Origin: Desulfobacteraceae bacterium Eth-SRB2
GTDB lineage: Bacteria; Desulfobacterota; Desulfobacteria; Desulfobacterales; UBA11574
DNA length: 64,000 nt
Assembly: GCA_004193595.1 (NCBI GenBank)
Contig: RPGQ01000015.1
Coordinates: 62,001 to 126,000, forward strand
Reading direction: 5' to 3'
Position 1 is the stretch's first letter. Each line of letters begins with the position of its first letter. Under the pieces are notes generated by a model. It searched no databases. It was not told where the DNA came from and saw only the letters and a list, made by a program, of their open reading frames with translations. The position numbers and the translations under genes were made by a program. Positions 21,631 to 32,276 of the stretch are shown here, one piece after another.

Positions 21631-23343
21631 ATGAAAGCCTTAATACTTGCCGCAGGCTTTGGCACGCGTTTGCTTCCCTTTACGAAAAACACACCCAAAG
21701 CGCTTTTTCCGGTTGCAGGGCGTCCTCTGCTCCATATCATTATTTCAAGTCTGCAGAATGCAGGATGTAAAGCGGTCATCATCAACACCCATCATCTTTA
21801 TAAAAAGATAGATTCCTATCTGTTGCAACAAAAATATGCAATTCCTGTCATCACCCGCTATGAACCGAAAATCCTTGGTACAGGAGGAGCCATGAAAAAT
21901 GTTGCCGACTTCTGGGACGATCATCCCTTTATGGTCATAAACAGCGACATTTTTACCGATATAGATTTGAAAAAAGTGTATGTTTTTCACTTAAATCATG
22001 GTCATCCGGTCACACTGGTTCTTCATGACGACCCACAGTTTAACACCGTGCCGGTAAATAAGAACGGTTTTATTAAAGAGTTCCATGATTCGACACCCCT
22101 GCCCTCTCACTTAGTTTCAGTCTCGAATATTTATCGGCCTGAAAAAACCGAAAAACTTACTTTTACCGGTATACAGGTTCTGGATCCACAAGTTCTTGAA
22201 TTAATACCTGATAATATATTTTCAAGCAGTATCGATATATACCGGCAGCTGATATCAGAAAATAAAAAAGTGTGCGCTTTTATTGCAAAGGAATACCAAT
22301 GGAAAGATATCGGGTCCCCGGAAAGGTACAACCAGGTGGTTTTCGAACAGATGGCGCCTGAAGCTTTCAAACAAGCTTTCTCCAGTTGGGCGGACAAAAA
22401 GATCTTCCGTGCCAAGCTCAAAGGTGATGGGTCCGACAGAAACTGGTACCGACTAATCTCGGGAAACCGGTCACTGGTCATGGCAGATCACAACATCAGA
22501 AAAGACCCATCAACCAGTGAAGTGGACTCATTTGTTGCCATCGGCCGTCATCTGCATGATAAGGATGTACCGGTACCGAAAATATATCTTCATGATACTT
22601 TTTCAGGCCTTGTATTCATGGAAGATTTAGGGGATGTAAATTTTCAAACCCTTGTTCTGAACACTCAAAAGCCGGAGGAGATCATCTCATACTACAAATC
22701 GGTCATAGGGCTTCTCGGAAAACTTTCCGTAACCGGTGCAAAGGGCTTTGATCCGGTCTGGACATATCAAACCTCACATTACAATCAGGATCTTATTCTC
22801 GAGAAAGAATGCCGGTACTTTGTCGATGCTTTTTTAAGGGAATACATTGGCATGAATATCTCCTTTAAAGATCTTGAAGATGAGTTCAAAACCCTTGCGG
22901 ACAAGGCTCTTGAATTTTCGGTCAACGGATTTATGCACCGGGACATGCAGTCACGAAACATCATGGTAAAAAATAATCGTTTTTATTTTATTGACTTTCA
23001 AGGGGGGCGGTTGGGGCCGGTCCAGTACGACCTTGCATCTTTGCTGATGGATCCCTATGTTGAGTTGTCTCCTTGGGTGCGGGATCAACTCCTTGAATTT
23101 TCTGGTAAAACGCTTCCATCCCTTCTGAACATGGATCCGGATAACTTTCTTACCTGTTATAAATATTGTTCTATAACAAGAAACCTTCAAATACTGGGGG
23201 CCTTCGCTTATCTTAGCCGCATCAAAGGAAAAAGATACTTTGAAAAATATATCCCTAATGCTATAAAAACATTAAAGTATAATCTTTCGGTTCTTGAAAA
23301 CACGGAATTTGCTGATCTGAAATCAGTTGTTGAAAAAATTTAA
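21631..23343 (+). CDS. Fused sugar-1-phosphate nucleotidyltransferase (MurU-like) and aminoglycoside-phosphotransferase-like sugar kinase (AmgK-like)
   Basis: N-term MKALILAAGFGTRLLPFTKNTPKALFPVAGRP; C-term LVFMEDLGDVNF, FMHRDMQSRNIMVKNNRFYFIDFQGGRLGPVQYDLASLL. Confidence 0.85.
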   Translation: MKALILAAGFGTRLLPFTKNTPKALFPVAGRPLLHIIISSLQNAGCKAVIINTHHLYKKIDSYLLQQKYAIPVITRYEPKILGTGGAMKNVADFWDDHPFMVINSDIFTDIDLKKVYVFHLNHGHPVTLVLHDDPQFNTVPVNKNGFIKEFHDSTPLPSHLVSVSNIYRPEKTEKLTFTGIQVLDPQVLELIPDNIFSSSIDIYRQLISENKKVCAFIAKEYQWKDIGSPERYNQVVFEQMAPEAFKQAFSSWADKKIFRAKLKGDGSDRNWYRLISGNRSLVMADHNIRKDPSTSEVDSFVAIGRHLHDKDVPVPKIYLHDTFSGLVFMEDLGDVNFQTLVLNTQKPEEIISYYKSVIGLLGKLSVTGAKGFDPVWTYQTSHYNQDLILEKECRYFVDAFLREYIGMNISFKDLEDEFKTLADKALEFSVNGFMHRDMQSRNIMVKNNRFYFIDFQGGRLGPVQYDLASLLMDPYVELSPWVRDQLLEFSGKTLPSLLNMDPDNFLTCYKYCSITRNLQILGAFAYLSRIKGKRYFEKYIPNAIKTLKYNLSVLENTEFADLKSVVEKI

Positions 23344-23488
23344 TGAATCAACATCGTATTTCTGTTATAGTTTTTGCACAAAATAAATTTAGGCGCTTCG
23401 CCCCGCCTGAAGTAAAGATCCGGGTCCAGAGGGCCCGGCTTTGATTATCCCCAGAGGGGATTTAGTTTGACGGCATTTAACGATTTAC

Positions 23489-23625
23489 GGAGTACTGGAG
23501 TATTGGAGTGGTGGAGTAATGGAAGAAACCCCTTTTTTCATCGCTCTCAGAAAACAAATCCCTGGAGAAAATCTGAAAATTTAAAGCTCTTTTTTTAAAT
23601 CAACACTCCAATACTCCATTACTCC
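23489..23625. repeat. Intergenic inverted repeat with 8-nt periodic GGAGTAnT arms
   Basis: GGAGTACTGGAGTATTGGAGTG vs CACTCCAATACTCCATTACTCC, 21/22 complementary. Confidence 0.75.
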
Positions 23626-23778
23626 GGTTGATTTATACGGGCAGAGCCATTGATCTCTGACTCCCGCAATGCGGGACAGGCTTGGCCCTGAGGACCAGGA
23701 TTTTTAGAACCCAATAAACAATCTATCATTAAAAGGCTGTTGATTTTAATTCCAAAACCTAACAATAGGAGGTGCCAA

Positions 23779-24612
23779 ATGAATCATATAAAAATTATGG
23801 TAAACGGATTGCCCGGGAATATGGCTTCCAACGTCGCCCGACATGCACTTGCCCACAGCCGGTTTGAACTGATTCCACAATCGTTGACCGGACCTGAAAT
23901 TACCAAAACCCAGACCATCATAAATTCTGTTTCTTTTAGCCTCATTCAGCCGAAAGACAGGGATCAGGCCGTCTCGGCCATTAAAGAAAAGGAAGGCCCC
24001 TTTTTTAATGTGGACTTTTCTCTTCCTCCGGCAGTAAACGGTAATGCCGAATTTTACTGCAAACACGATCTTTCCTTTGTCATGGGAACAACCGGCGGCG
24101 ACCGACAACTCCTTGAAGATACGGTAATGGCTTCTTCCATTTCTGCGGTAATCGCACCCAATATGGCCAAACAGATCGTCGGCTTTCAGGCCATGATGGA
24201 ATATGCCGCTAAAACATTCCCGGATCTTTTTAAAGGATATTCTCTTGAAATCAAAGAAAGCCATCAGAAAGGAAAGGCCGACACCAGCGGAACCGCCAAG
24301 GCAATGGTACGCTATTTCAACAGCCTGGGCTTATCTTTTTCCGAAGAGAACATTACCAAAGAACGTGATCCCGAGACCCAGAAAAATGTTCTGGGTATAC
24401 CCGAAGAATACCTGTCAGGACATGGATGGCACACGTACAGCCTTGACTCAAACGACAAGACGGTCCACTTTGAATTCACACACAATGTCAACGGCCGGGA
24501 TGTATATGCCATGGGAACCCTTGATGCGCTGATTTATCTGGATAAAAAGATAAAACAAGGATCTAAAGGAAAAGTCTTTTCCATGATTGATGTGCTAAAA
24601 GGCGGTGCATAA
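23779..24612 (+). CDS. dapB: 4-hydroxy-tetrahydrodipicolinate reductase-like protein
   Basis: VMGTTGGD, IAPNMAKQIVGF, EIKESHQKGKADTSGTAKA; AGGAGG before ATG at 23779. Confidence 0.85.
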   Translation: MNHIKIMVNGLPGNMASNVARHALAHSRFELIPQSLTGPEITKTQTIINSVSFSLIQPKDRDQAVSAIKEKEGPFFNVDFSLPPAVNGNAEFYCKHDLSFVMGTTGGDRQLLEDTVMASSISAVIAPNMAKQIVGFQAMMEYAAKTFPDLFKGYSLEIKESHQKGKADTSGTAKAMVRYFNSLGLSFSEENITKERDPETQKNVLGIPEEYLSGHGWHTYSLDSNDKTVHFEFTHNVNGRDVYAMGTLDALIYLDKKIKQGSKGKVFSMIDVLKGGA

Positions 24613-24792
24613 ATGTCATTTTGAAAGGACCTGAACCCAGGATTTCTCACAACTCTGATTCGTTCATCTGCAAGTTGGGTGAAAGAAAATCCCGCATATT
24701 CTTTTTAGATTTTTCCTATAATGTAATATAAAAGTAATAATCGGTTTGCGATTTCGAAAAACAAATCATCAATTTCTTTAAAATGCTCCAAG

Positions 24793-24871
24793 GAGAAGTC
24801 TTTTGTTCTTCAGAGTGCCGGCGATGATATCCACAAATCGTCGATTTGTGGATCGACACTAGCTAAAAAGC
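24793..24871. repeat. ~80-bp hairpin-containing repeat, copy 1
   Basis: GTGCCGGCGATGATATCCACAAATCGTCGATTTGTGGAT...CACTAGCTAAAAAGC; related to 63243-63321. Confidence 0.7.
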
Positions 24872-24942
24872 ATGATTGCTTGGTGTTTCTCACTGTACCT
24901 AGAACAAGTACAAATCCTATATTGTACGTAAAGGAAATTTAG

Positions 24943-27900
24943 ATGAAGGAATATTGGATAAATTTTAGAGTACGTTTACTTCTAATCTGCCTTTTTTTTG
25001 TTATGTTATCGGCAGTTGGACACAGTGCCGAAAAGAAACAGATTCTTATTCTAAACTCCTATCATAAGGGCTATTCATGGACTGACGGCTTAGTCAAAGG
25101 CATAGAAAAGACCCTCACAGAAAATATAGAAAACTTTGAAATCCTTATAGAATATATGGATACAAAGAGGATTAACACAGATGAATATAAAGAGGCGTTT
25201 TTCCGACTAATGAAAATGAAATATACTAAAATTAATTTGGATATCATTATCGTCTCGGATGACAACGCCTTCGGTTTTGCCGTGAAGTATCATAGCCGCC
25301 TGTTTGGTAATACACCGATTGTATTTGTGGGTGTTAATCATTTTATCCCCTCAATGATTGACGGACATGAGGAACAAATAACCGGGATAGTGCAGGATGC
25401 GAACATCCCTGCCACATTAAACACAGCATTAAAACTTCATCCTAACACCACGCAGGTTGCAGTTATATGTGATGCCACCACAACGGGTCAGGCATATATC
25501 GGACAAGCCTCTGCAACTGAATCTCAATTTGAAACTCTGAAATTCATATATTTGGATGGCACTGAATTGTCAACTTCAGAAATGTTGGCCCGGCTTAGCA
25601 GCCTTCCCGATAACAGCATTGCTTTATTGTGTATATGGCTGAAGGACAAGAATGGTGTTTTCGTGCCATGGGAAAGAGGATACCCTGATATTTCAAAAAA
25701 TTCACCGGTCCCTCTGTATGGTATTCTTGATTCAATGCTTCAATATGGAATCCTTGGTGGTAAAGTGCAATCAGGAAAGCACCATGGTGCGAAGGCAGCT
25801 AAAATTGCTCTGAAACTCTTGGAAGGCAAAAAAGTTACAGATTTACCTGTGAGGCTGGAAAGCCCGAATACATATATGTTTAATTATAAGCAATTACAAA
25901 GATGGAACATTCCAAAGACTGCTTTACCCCAAGGAAGTATCCTTTTCAACCAACCCCAATCTGTATATTATCAATACAAAAATATTGTTTGGGGCATAAT
26001 CGGAACCTTTGCATTCTTGATTGTTGTGATTATGGTCCTTGGCAGTAATATTATTCGCCGTAAGTCGGCGGAAGAGAATCTGCGGGAAAGTGAGCAGTTA
26101 TACAGATTATTAGTAGAAAATCTCCCAAGTACTGTTTTCAGAGGATATAAGGACTGGTCCATCGAATTTTTTGATAATAAGATTGAGATATTCACTGGCT
26201 ATAATATTGATGAATTTAATTCAGGGAGAATGAAATGGATTGATATTATTGTTGAGGAAGATATTGACTCTACAAAGCTAAGCTTTATCCAGGCCTTGAA
26301 AACAAACAAATCATACATTAGGGAATATAGGATCAAATCCAATGTTGAGAGCATCCATTGGATACAAGAAAGAGGACAAATAGTTTGTGACAAGAACGGT
26401 GGAATTGAATATGTGAATGGAGTCTTTTTTGATGTTACAGATCGCAAAGAGGCAGAGGACGCGCTGCGGGAGAGCGAAGAACGATTCAAAGACATAGCCG
26501 ACTTGCTGCCTCAGCCAGTCTGGGAAACGGATTTAGAGGGAAACTTCACATACGCCAACCGGGCAGGTTATGAAGGTTTTGGCTATACACCCAAAGACCT
26601 TGAACAAGGAGTGTCCGTAGCAGACGTCATTATTCCCAAAGATAGAGAAAGGGGGATTGCGAACTTCGGCAAGACGCTTCGAGGGATAGAGTATGAAAAT
26701 CATGAATACACTTGTTTAACAAAAGACGGCAGGAAGTTTCCCGCTTTGATATACAACGCCCCCATTATAAAAGACGGTGAACCATCCGGGGTAAGGGGAG
26801 TTACATTGGACATCACCGACCTCAAGAAGGTGGAGGTAGAGCTGCAAAGGTCGGAAATTCGTTATCGAACCCTCTATCGGGAATCATTGCAGAGAGAACA
26901 ATTATACGAATCTCTTCTTAAATCGGCCCCTGACGCCGTAGCCATCTATAACCTTAATGGCGAGACAACTTATGTCAATCCGGCCTTTACCCAAATCTTT
27001 GGTTTCACCCTGAAAGATATCAAAGGAAAAAAGGTTCCTTTTGTGCCTGAAAGCGAAATGGAAAAGACCATTGCCGGTATTAAACAGGTTCTTGAAGGAG
27101 AATCTGTTACCGGTTTTGAAACCAAGAGACGGACTAAAGACGGCAGGGTTTTGGATATAACCCTTAGTTCCGCCTGTTATGATGATCATGAGGGCCATAG
27201 AGCAGGAATCGTCGTATTTCTGCGGGATGTAACCCAAGCCAAGCAAACCGAGAGACAGCTCCAACAAGTTCAAAAAATGGAATCCATCGGCACACTCGCA
27301 GGCGGCATTGCCCATGATTTCAACAACATGCTGGGAATAATAGTGGGTAATACTGAACTGGCAATGGATGATGTTCCGGAATGGAATCCGGCAAGGAACA
27401 ATTTGGAAGAGATTCGTACTGCCGGCATGCGCGCCAGAGATATGGTCAAGCGAATCCTGGCCTTCAGCCGCCAAAGCCCACAGGAAATGAAACCGGTTAG
27501 AATTAGCCCGATTATCAAAAAATCTCTCAAGTTATTGCGATCTTCAATTCCAACGACCATCGAAATTCACCAGAATATTTCAAGCGAGTCAGATACCGTC
27601 CGAGCAAATCCGACACAAATAAATCAGGTCCTCATAAATCTTTGCACCAATGCCGCCCATGCCATGGGAGAAAAAGCGGGGGTCTTGGAGGTTGGCCTTG
27701 AACATATTGAATTAGATGAAGATTCTGCAATTCATTATTATGACTTATCCTCTGGGAAATATGTAAGACTGACCGTAAGTGACACAGGGAATGCTATTGA
27801 ACCCAAGATCTTGGAACGCATATTCGACCCATATTTTACCACTAAAAAAGTAGGTGAAGGTTCAGGGATGGGGCTTTCTGTGGTCCACGGCATAGTCAAA

Positions 27901-28401
27901 CGCCATGGTGGTGGTATCTCGGTAATTAGTGAACCAGGAAAAGGAACTATCTTTCATGTACTTTTTCCCTACATTGAAGATGAGCCGGAACCGGAAGTTG
28001 AGAGTGCGGTTGAAATTCCCAGGGGCAAAGAAAAAATACTTCTTGTAGACGATGAAAAGGCCATGGTCGATGCAATTCAACCCATGATAGAACGCCTGGG
28101 TTATAAAGTGACTGCAAGAACGAGCAGCATTGAAGCCCTGGAGGCCTTTCGTGCAAATCCAGATAGATTCGATCTGGTCATTACCGATTTTACCATGCCC
28201 AATATGACAGGCATGGAACTGGCTAAAGAGCTTTTAAAATTACGGTCTGATATACCTATAATTCTCTGTACCGGGTATAGTGAACATATAAATGAAGATA
28301 AAGCCAAAGGATATGGAATCCGTGCTTTTCTTATGAAGCCCGTTGTTTTGGGTGAAATCGCAAACACGATCCGAAATCATGTGTCCGGATCATCGCATTA
28401 G
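24943..28401 (+). CDS. Hybrid histidine kinase with periplasmic ABC substrate-binding-like sensor, PAS repeats, HisKA-HATPase, REC
   Basis: Signal peptide; KKQILILNSYHKGYSWTDGLVKGIEKTL; PAS motifs; GTLAGGIAHDFNNMLGII; GSGMGLSVVHGIVKRHGG; LLVDDEKAM...ITDFTMPNMTG. Confidence 0.9.
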   Translation: MKEYWINFRVRLLLICLFFVMLSAVGHSAEKKQILILNSYHKGYSWTDGLVKGIEKTLTENIENFEILIEYMDTKRINTDEYKEAFFRLMKMKYTKINLDIIIVSDDNAFGFAVKYHSRLFGNTPIVFVGVNHFIPSMIDGHEEQITGIVQDANIPATLNTALKLHPNTTQVAVICDATTTGQAYIGQASATESQFETLKFIYLDGTELSTSEMLARLSSLPDNSIALLCIWLKDKNGVFVPWERGYPDISKNSPVPLYGILDSMLQYGILGGKVQSGKHHGAKAAKIALKLLEGKKVTDLPVRLESPNTYMFNYKQLQRWNIPKTALPQGSILFNQPQSVYYQYKNIVWGIIGTFAFLIVVIMVLGSNIIRRKSAEENLRESEQLYRLLVENLPSTVFRGYKDWSIEFFDNKIEIFTGYNIDEFNSGRMKWIDIIVEEDIDSTKLSFIQALKTNKSYIREYRIKSNVESIHWIQERGQIVCDKNGGIEYVNGVFFDVTDRKEAEDALRESEERFKDIADLLPQPVWETDLEGNFTYANRAGYEGFGYTPKDLEQGVSVADVIIPKDRERGIANFGKTLRGIEYENHEYTCLTKDGRKFPALIYNAPIIKDGEPSGVRGVTLDITDLKKVEVELQRSEIRYRTLYRESLQREQLYESLLKSAPDAVAIYNLNGETTYVNPAFTQIFGFTLKDIKGKKVPFVPESEMEKTIAGIKQVLEGESVTGFETKRRTKDGRVLDITLSSACYDDHEGHRAGIVVFLRDVTQAKQTERQLQQVQKMESIGTLAGGIAHDFNNMLGIIVGNTELAMDDVPEWNPARNNLEEIRTAGMRARDMVKRILAFSRQSPQEMKPVRISPIIKKSLKLLRSSIPTTIEIHQNISSESDTVRANPTQINQVLINLCTNAAHAMGEKAGVLEVGLEHIELDEDSAIHYYDLSSGKYVRLTVSDTGNAIEPKILERIFDPYFTTKKVGEGSGMGLSVVHGIVKRHGGGISVISEPGKGTIFHVLFPYIEDEPEPEVESAVEIPRGKEKILLVDDEKAMVDAIQPMIERLGYKVTARTSSIEALEAFRANPDRFDLVITDFTMPNMTGMELAKELLKLRSDIPIILCTGYSEHINEDKAKGYGIRAFLMKPVVLGEIANTIRNHVSGSSH

Positions 28402-28516
28402 TATTCCCGATTTCGAACCCTATCCACAATATTCATTGTATCCCGCCGACATTTCTATGGCAGCCATATCTTTGGGACCACCCATCGCTTTTTTATATTA
28501 CCGTGAAAAGTCATTC

Positions 28517-31147
28517 CTATAAACGACTTCCCACCACCTCATAAACCTTTTCAAGAGCCCGATCCAGATTTTCCGGTTGGGTTCCGCCGGCCTGTGCCAT
28601 ATCCGGCCTGCCCCCGCCGCCGCCGCCCACAACGGATGCGACCTCCTTAACAATTTTCCCAGCATGAAATCGGTCGGTTAAATCTTTGGTAACCACAACG
28701 ATCAAAAGCGCTTTGGAATCGGCAGAGCTACCGAGAACAACGATACCGGTTTTTATCTTCTCTTTAAACCTGTCCGCCAAATCTCTCAATTCAGCCGGCG
28801 TGCCGGCAGTGACCTTTTTAGCCAGTACTTTGATATCGTTAATGGATTTAATATCTTTCTCGGTCCAGTCTGCCGACCGCATCGCAATATTTGCTTTTAA
28901 TTGTTCCAGTTCTTTTTCCAGGGATTTCTGAACAGACAATATTTTCTTAATTCTCCCGGGAACCGCTTCAGGATTTTCTTTAAGCAACCTGGCGGAGTCA
29001 TTTATAATCTTTGAGTCTTTTTGAATATATTCGACGGCGGCCGCGCCGGTCAGCGCCTCAATACGCCGTATCCCTGAAGCCACACTCGATTCCCCGGTAA
29101 TTTTAAATAAGCCGATGTTACCGGTCATATCCGTATGTGTCCCGCCGCAAAGCTCTTTGCTGAAGTCGTTCATGGAAATGACCCTGACACGGTCACCGTA
29201 TTTTTCCTCAAAGAGCGCTGTGGCATCTGTTTTGAACGCTTCTTCCGCATCCATCTCAACCATCCGGACAGGTATATTTTGACGTATCTTTTGGTTCACC
29301 AGGGTTTCAATTTTATCTAAAGTTTCCGGATCGGTTTGGGAGAAATGGGTAAAATCGAAACGGAGTCTGTCCGGCGCCACCAGGGAACCGGCCTGTTTGA
29401 CATGATCACCCAGTATTTTTCGCAGGGCAAAATGAAGTATATGGGTGCCCGTGTGATTGCATCTTGTAGCATCACGCTGAGACTTATCAACGGTAAGGGT
29501 TACGATTTCCCCTTTTTCAATACGTCCTGAAATGATTTTACCTTTGTGGATAATAAGACCCGTGGGATCCTTGATGGTGTCTGAAATTTCCATATCAAGA
29601 TCATTACCGGTAATCTTTCCGGTATCCCCGGCCTGCCCACCGGCTTCACCATAAAAAGGCGTGACTTCCACCACCACCTCAACCGTTTGACCTTTAGCCG
29701 CCGACCGAGTCTCCCGGCCGTCCTCTACCAGTACCAGCACCTTTGACTCACAGGATATCTTATCGTAACCCACAAACTCCGGCATTACGCCTGCGGCCGA
29801 GAGGTTTTTATAAGCATCACTGATTTCAGCAAATGTGGCCACGGATCTCGACCGTTTACGCTGCGCTTCCATATATTCTTCAAAACCTTCCATATCCAGT
29901 GACAATTCTTCATCTCTAACCACATCTTGGACAATATCAACCGGAAATCCAAACGTGTCATAAAGCTTAAATATTAAATCACCCGACACTCGGGTTTGAC
30001 CTTTGGCCTTTAGATCGGCAAGACCGTCGTTTAAAATTTTAAGCCCATGATCCAGTGTTTCTGAAAATCGGATTTCTTCGTTTTTAATGACATTGGTGAT
30101 AAAAGCCGCAGCCTCGGAAAGATCGGGATATTCGGGTTTCATGATATCAAAAACGACACGGGCAGTTTCATGAAGAAAGGGACGTGTCAGGCCGATATTA
30201 CGCCCGTATCGGATCGCTCTTCGCATAATACGGCGCAGCACATATCCTCTGCCTTCATTGGAAGGAAGGACTCCGTCACCAATTAAAAATGCCGCGGCCC
30301 TGCTGTGATCGGCAATGACTTTCATAGCCACATCCGCTTCACGAGACTCTCCAATCCGCTTTTCAGAAAGATCCTCCACCTTGTTCATGACCGGCAGAAT
30401 CAGATCGATCTCATAATTTGTCGGCACATCCTGTATGATGGAAACCAGTCTTTCCAGCCCAAGCCCGGTATCAATGCTCGGTTTTGGAAGGGGGGTCAGC
30501 TTGCCGGAAACATCCCGGTCGAACTGCATGAAAACCAGATTCCATATCTCCAAGAAACGATCACAATCACATCCCACCTTGCAATCCGGCTTTCCGCAGC
30601 CAAATTCCTCTCCCCGGTCCATATGAATTTCACTGCAGGGACCGCACGGACCCGTATCCCCCATGGCCCAGAAGTTGTCCTCTTCGCCGAACCTTAAAAT
30701 CCGGTTTTCCGGCACACCGATATTTCTGTTCCAAAGTTTATGGGCTTCATCGTCATCAAGATAAATCGAAACCCATAGCTTGTCTTCCGGCAGTCCATAA
30801 CCATTGGTCAACAGATCCCAGCCGAAATCTATGGCCTTTTCCTTGAAATAATCTCCGAATGAAAAGTTACCCAACATCTCGAAAAATGTATGGTGCCTTG
30901 CCGTATAACCGACATTTTCCAGATCGTTATGCTTTCCTCCGGCCCGCACGCATTTTTGGGAGGTTACCGCCCTTTCATAGCCTCTCTTTTCCTCTCCAAG
31001 AAAAGCGCGCTTAAATTGGACCATACCTGCATTGACAAATAGCAAAGTCGGGTCATCGGAAGGAACAAGAGATGAGCTTCTTACAATCCGGTGATTATGT
31101 TTTTCAAAATAATCAAGAAATTTCCTGCGAATTTCATTTCCTGTCAT
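28517..31147 (-). CDS. alaS: Alanyl-tRNA synthetase
   Basis: RRKFLDYFEKHNHRIVRSSSLVPSDDPTLLFVNAGMVQFK; TGPCGPCSEIH; HTGTHILHFALR; ELCGGTHTDMTG. Confidence 0.97.
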   Translation of the reverse strand: MTGNEIRRKFLDYFEKHNHRIVRSSSLVPSDDPTLLFVNAGMVQFKRAFLGEEKRGYERAVTSQKCVRAGGKHNDLENVGYTARHHTFFEMLGNFSFGDYFKEKAIDFGWDLLTNGYGLPEDKLWVSIYLDDDEAHKLWNRNIGVPENRILRFGEEDNFWAMGDTGPCGPCSEIHMDRGEEFGCGKPDCKVGCDCDRFLEIWNLVFMQFDRDVSGKLTPLPKPSIDTGLGLERLVSIIQDVPTNYEIDLILPVMNKVEDLSEKRIGESREADVAMKVIADHSRAAAFLIGDGVLPSNEGRGYVLRRIMRRAIRYGRNIGLTRPFLHETARVVFDIMKPEYPDLSEAAAFITNVIKNEEIRFSETLDHGLKILNDGLADLKAKGQTRVSGDLIFKLYDTFGFPVDIVQDVVRDEELSLDMEGFEEYMEAQRKRSRSVATFAEISDAYKNLSAAGVMPEFVGYDKISCESKVLVLVEDGRETRSAAKGQTVEVVVEVTPFYGEAGGQAGDTGKITGNDLDMEISDTIKDPTGLIIHKGKIISGRIEKGEIVTLTVDKSQRDATRCNHTGTHILHFALRKILGDHVKQAGSLVAPDRLRFDFTHFSQTDPETLDKIETLVNQKIRQNIPVRMVEMDAEEAFKTDATALFEEKYGDRVRVISMNDFSKELCGGTHTDMTGNIGLFKITGESSVASGIRRIEALTGAAAVEYIQKDSKIINDSARLLKENPEAVPGRIKKILSVQKSLEKELEQLKANIAMRSADWTEKDIKSINDIKVLAKKVTAGTPAELRDLADRFKEKIKTGIVVLGSSADSKALLIVVVTKDLTDRFHAGKIVKEVASVVGGGGGGRPDMAQAGGTQPENLDRALEKVYEVVGSRL

Positions 31148-31160
31148 AAATCACTCCATT

Positions 31161-32210
31161 TTAGGCTTGAGGGGTTTTCGGTGATGAATCATCCCGAGCC
31201 TCTTTATTCTTGTCTTTTGAAAAGCCCAAAGCTTCTTTGGTTCTTATTAATGCTGAATTGTAAATATCCGGATTATTATCTAAAAATTTTTTTACGTTTT
31301 GGCGTCCCTGTCCGATTCGCTCCCCATCATATGAATACCAGGAACCGCTTTTATCTATAACTCCGGCGGCCACGCCTGTGTCGATAAGATCGCCGAATTG
31401 TGATATGCCGTGACCGTACATGATATCGAATTCAGCATCAGTAAACGGCGGCGCCATCTTGTTTTTAACAACGCGCACTCGGGTCCGGTTCCCTACAACC
31501 TCCTGCCCATCCTTGATCTGTCCGATCCGCCGGATATCGAGCCGGACTGAAGAATAGAACTTCAGCGCATTGCCTCCGGTTGTGGTTTCGGGATTGCCGA
31601 ATACCACGCCGATTTTCATACGGATCTGGTTAATGAAAATAACCGACGTCATTGTTTTGCTGATGGTGCCGGTTAGCTTTCTCAGTGCCTGGGACATGAG
31701 CCTGGCCTGAAGTCCCATGTGGGAATCTCCCATCTCTCCTTCTATTTCCGCCCTTGGAACCAGTGCGGCAACCGAGTCTATTACAACAATATCTATTGCA
31801 CCGCTTCTGACCAGCATATCCGTAATTTCCAGAGCCTGTTCCCCGGTATCCGGCTGAGCCACCAGAAGTTCGTCACAATTAACACCGAGCTTTTTTGCAT
31901 ACGAAATATCCAGAGCATGCTCTGCATCAACAAATGCCACAATGCCGCCCTGTTTCTGAGCCTCGGAAACCGCATGCAGTGCAAGGGTGGTTTTCCCTGA
32001 AGATTCCGGACCGAAAATTTCAATAACCCTTCCTCTCGGGAGTCCCCCAACACCCAATGCTTTATCAAGAGCAAGGGAGCCGGTTGATATCACCGGCACA
32101 TCGACAATAGGGCTACCCCCCAGTTTCATTATAGACCCTTTGCCAAACTGTCGTTCTATCTGCATCATGGCGGTTTCCACCGCTTTTTCCTTGTCCGGAG
32201 ATATGCTCAT
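31161..32210 (-). CDS. recA: Recombinase A
   Basis: [85 protein letters not shown]. Confidence 0.98.
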   Translation of the reverse strand: MSISPDKEKAVETAMMQIERQFGKGSIMKLGGSPIVDVPVISTGSLALDKALGVGGLPRGRVIEIFGPESSGKTTLALHAVSEAQKQGGIVAFVDAEHALDISYAKKLGVNCDELLVAQPDTGEQALEITDMLVRSGAIDIVVIDSVAALVPRAEIEGEMGDSHMGLQARLMSQALRKLTGTISKTMTSVIFINQIRMKIGVVFGNPETTTGGNALKFYSSVRLDIRRIGQIKDGQEVVGNRTRVRVVKNKMAPPFTDAEFDIMYGHGISQFGDLIDTGVAAGVIDKSGSWYSYDGERIGQGRQNVKKFLDNNPDIYNSALIRTKEALGFSKDKNKEARDDSSPKTPQA

Positions 32211-32276
32211 GATCTCCTCCTTATCGACCGATATATGGTAGTCAATTTAATTTTTCCATACATAATTTATCTGTAT

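Noticed and set aside
32211-32276. LexA box upstream of recA
   Set aside because: No convincing palindromic operator found in the short upstream region
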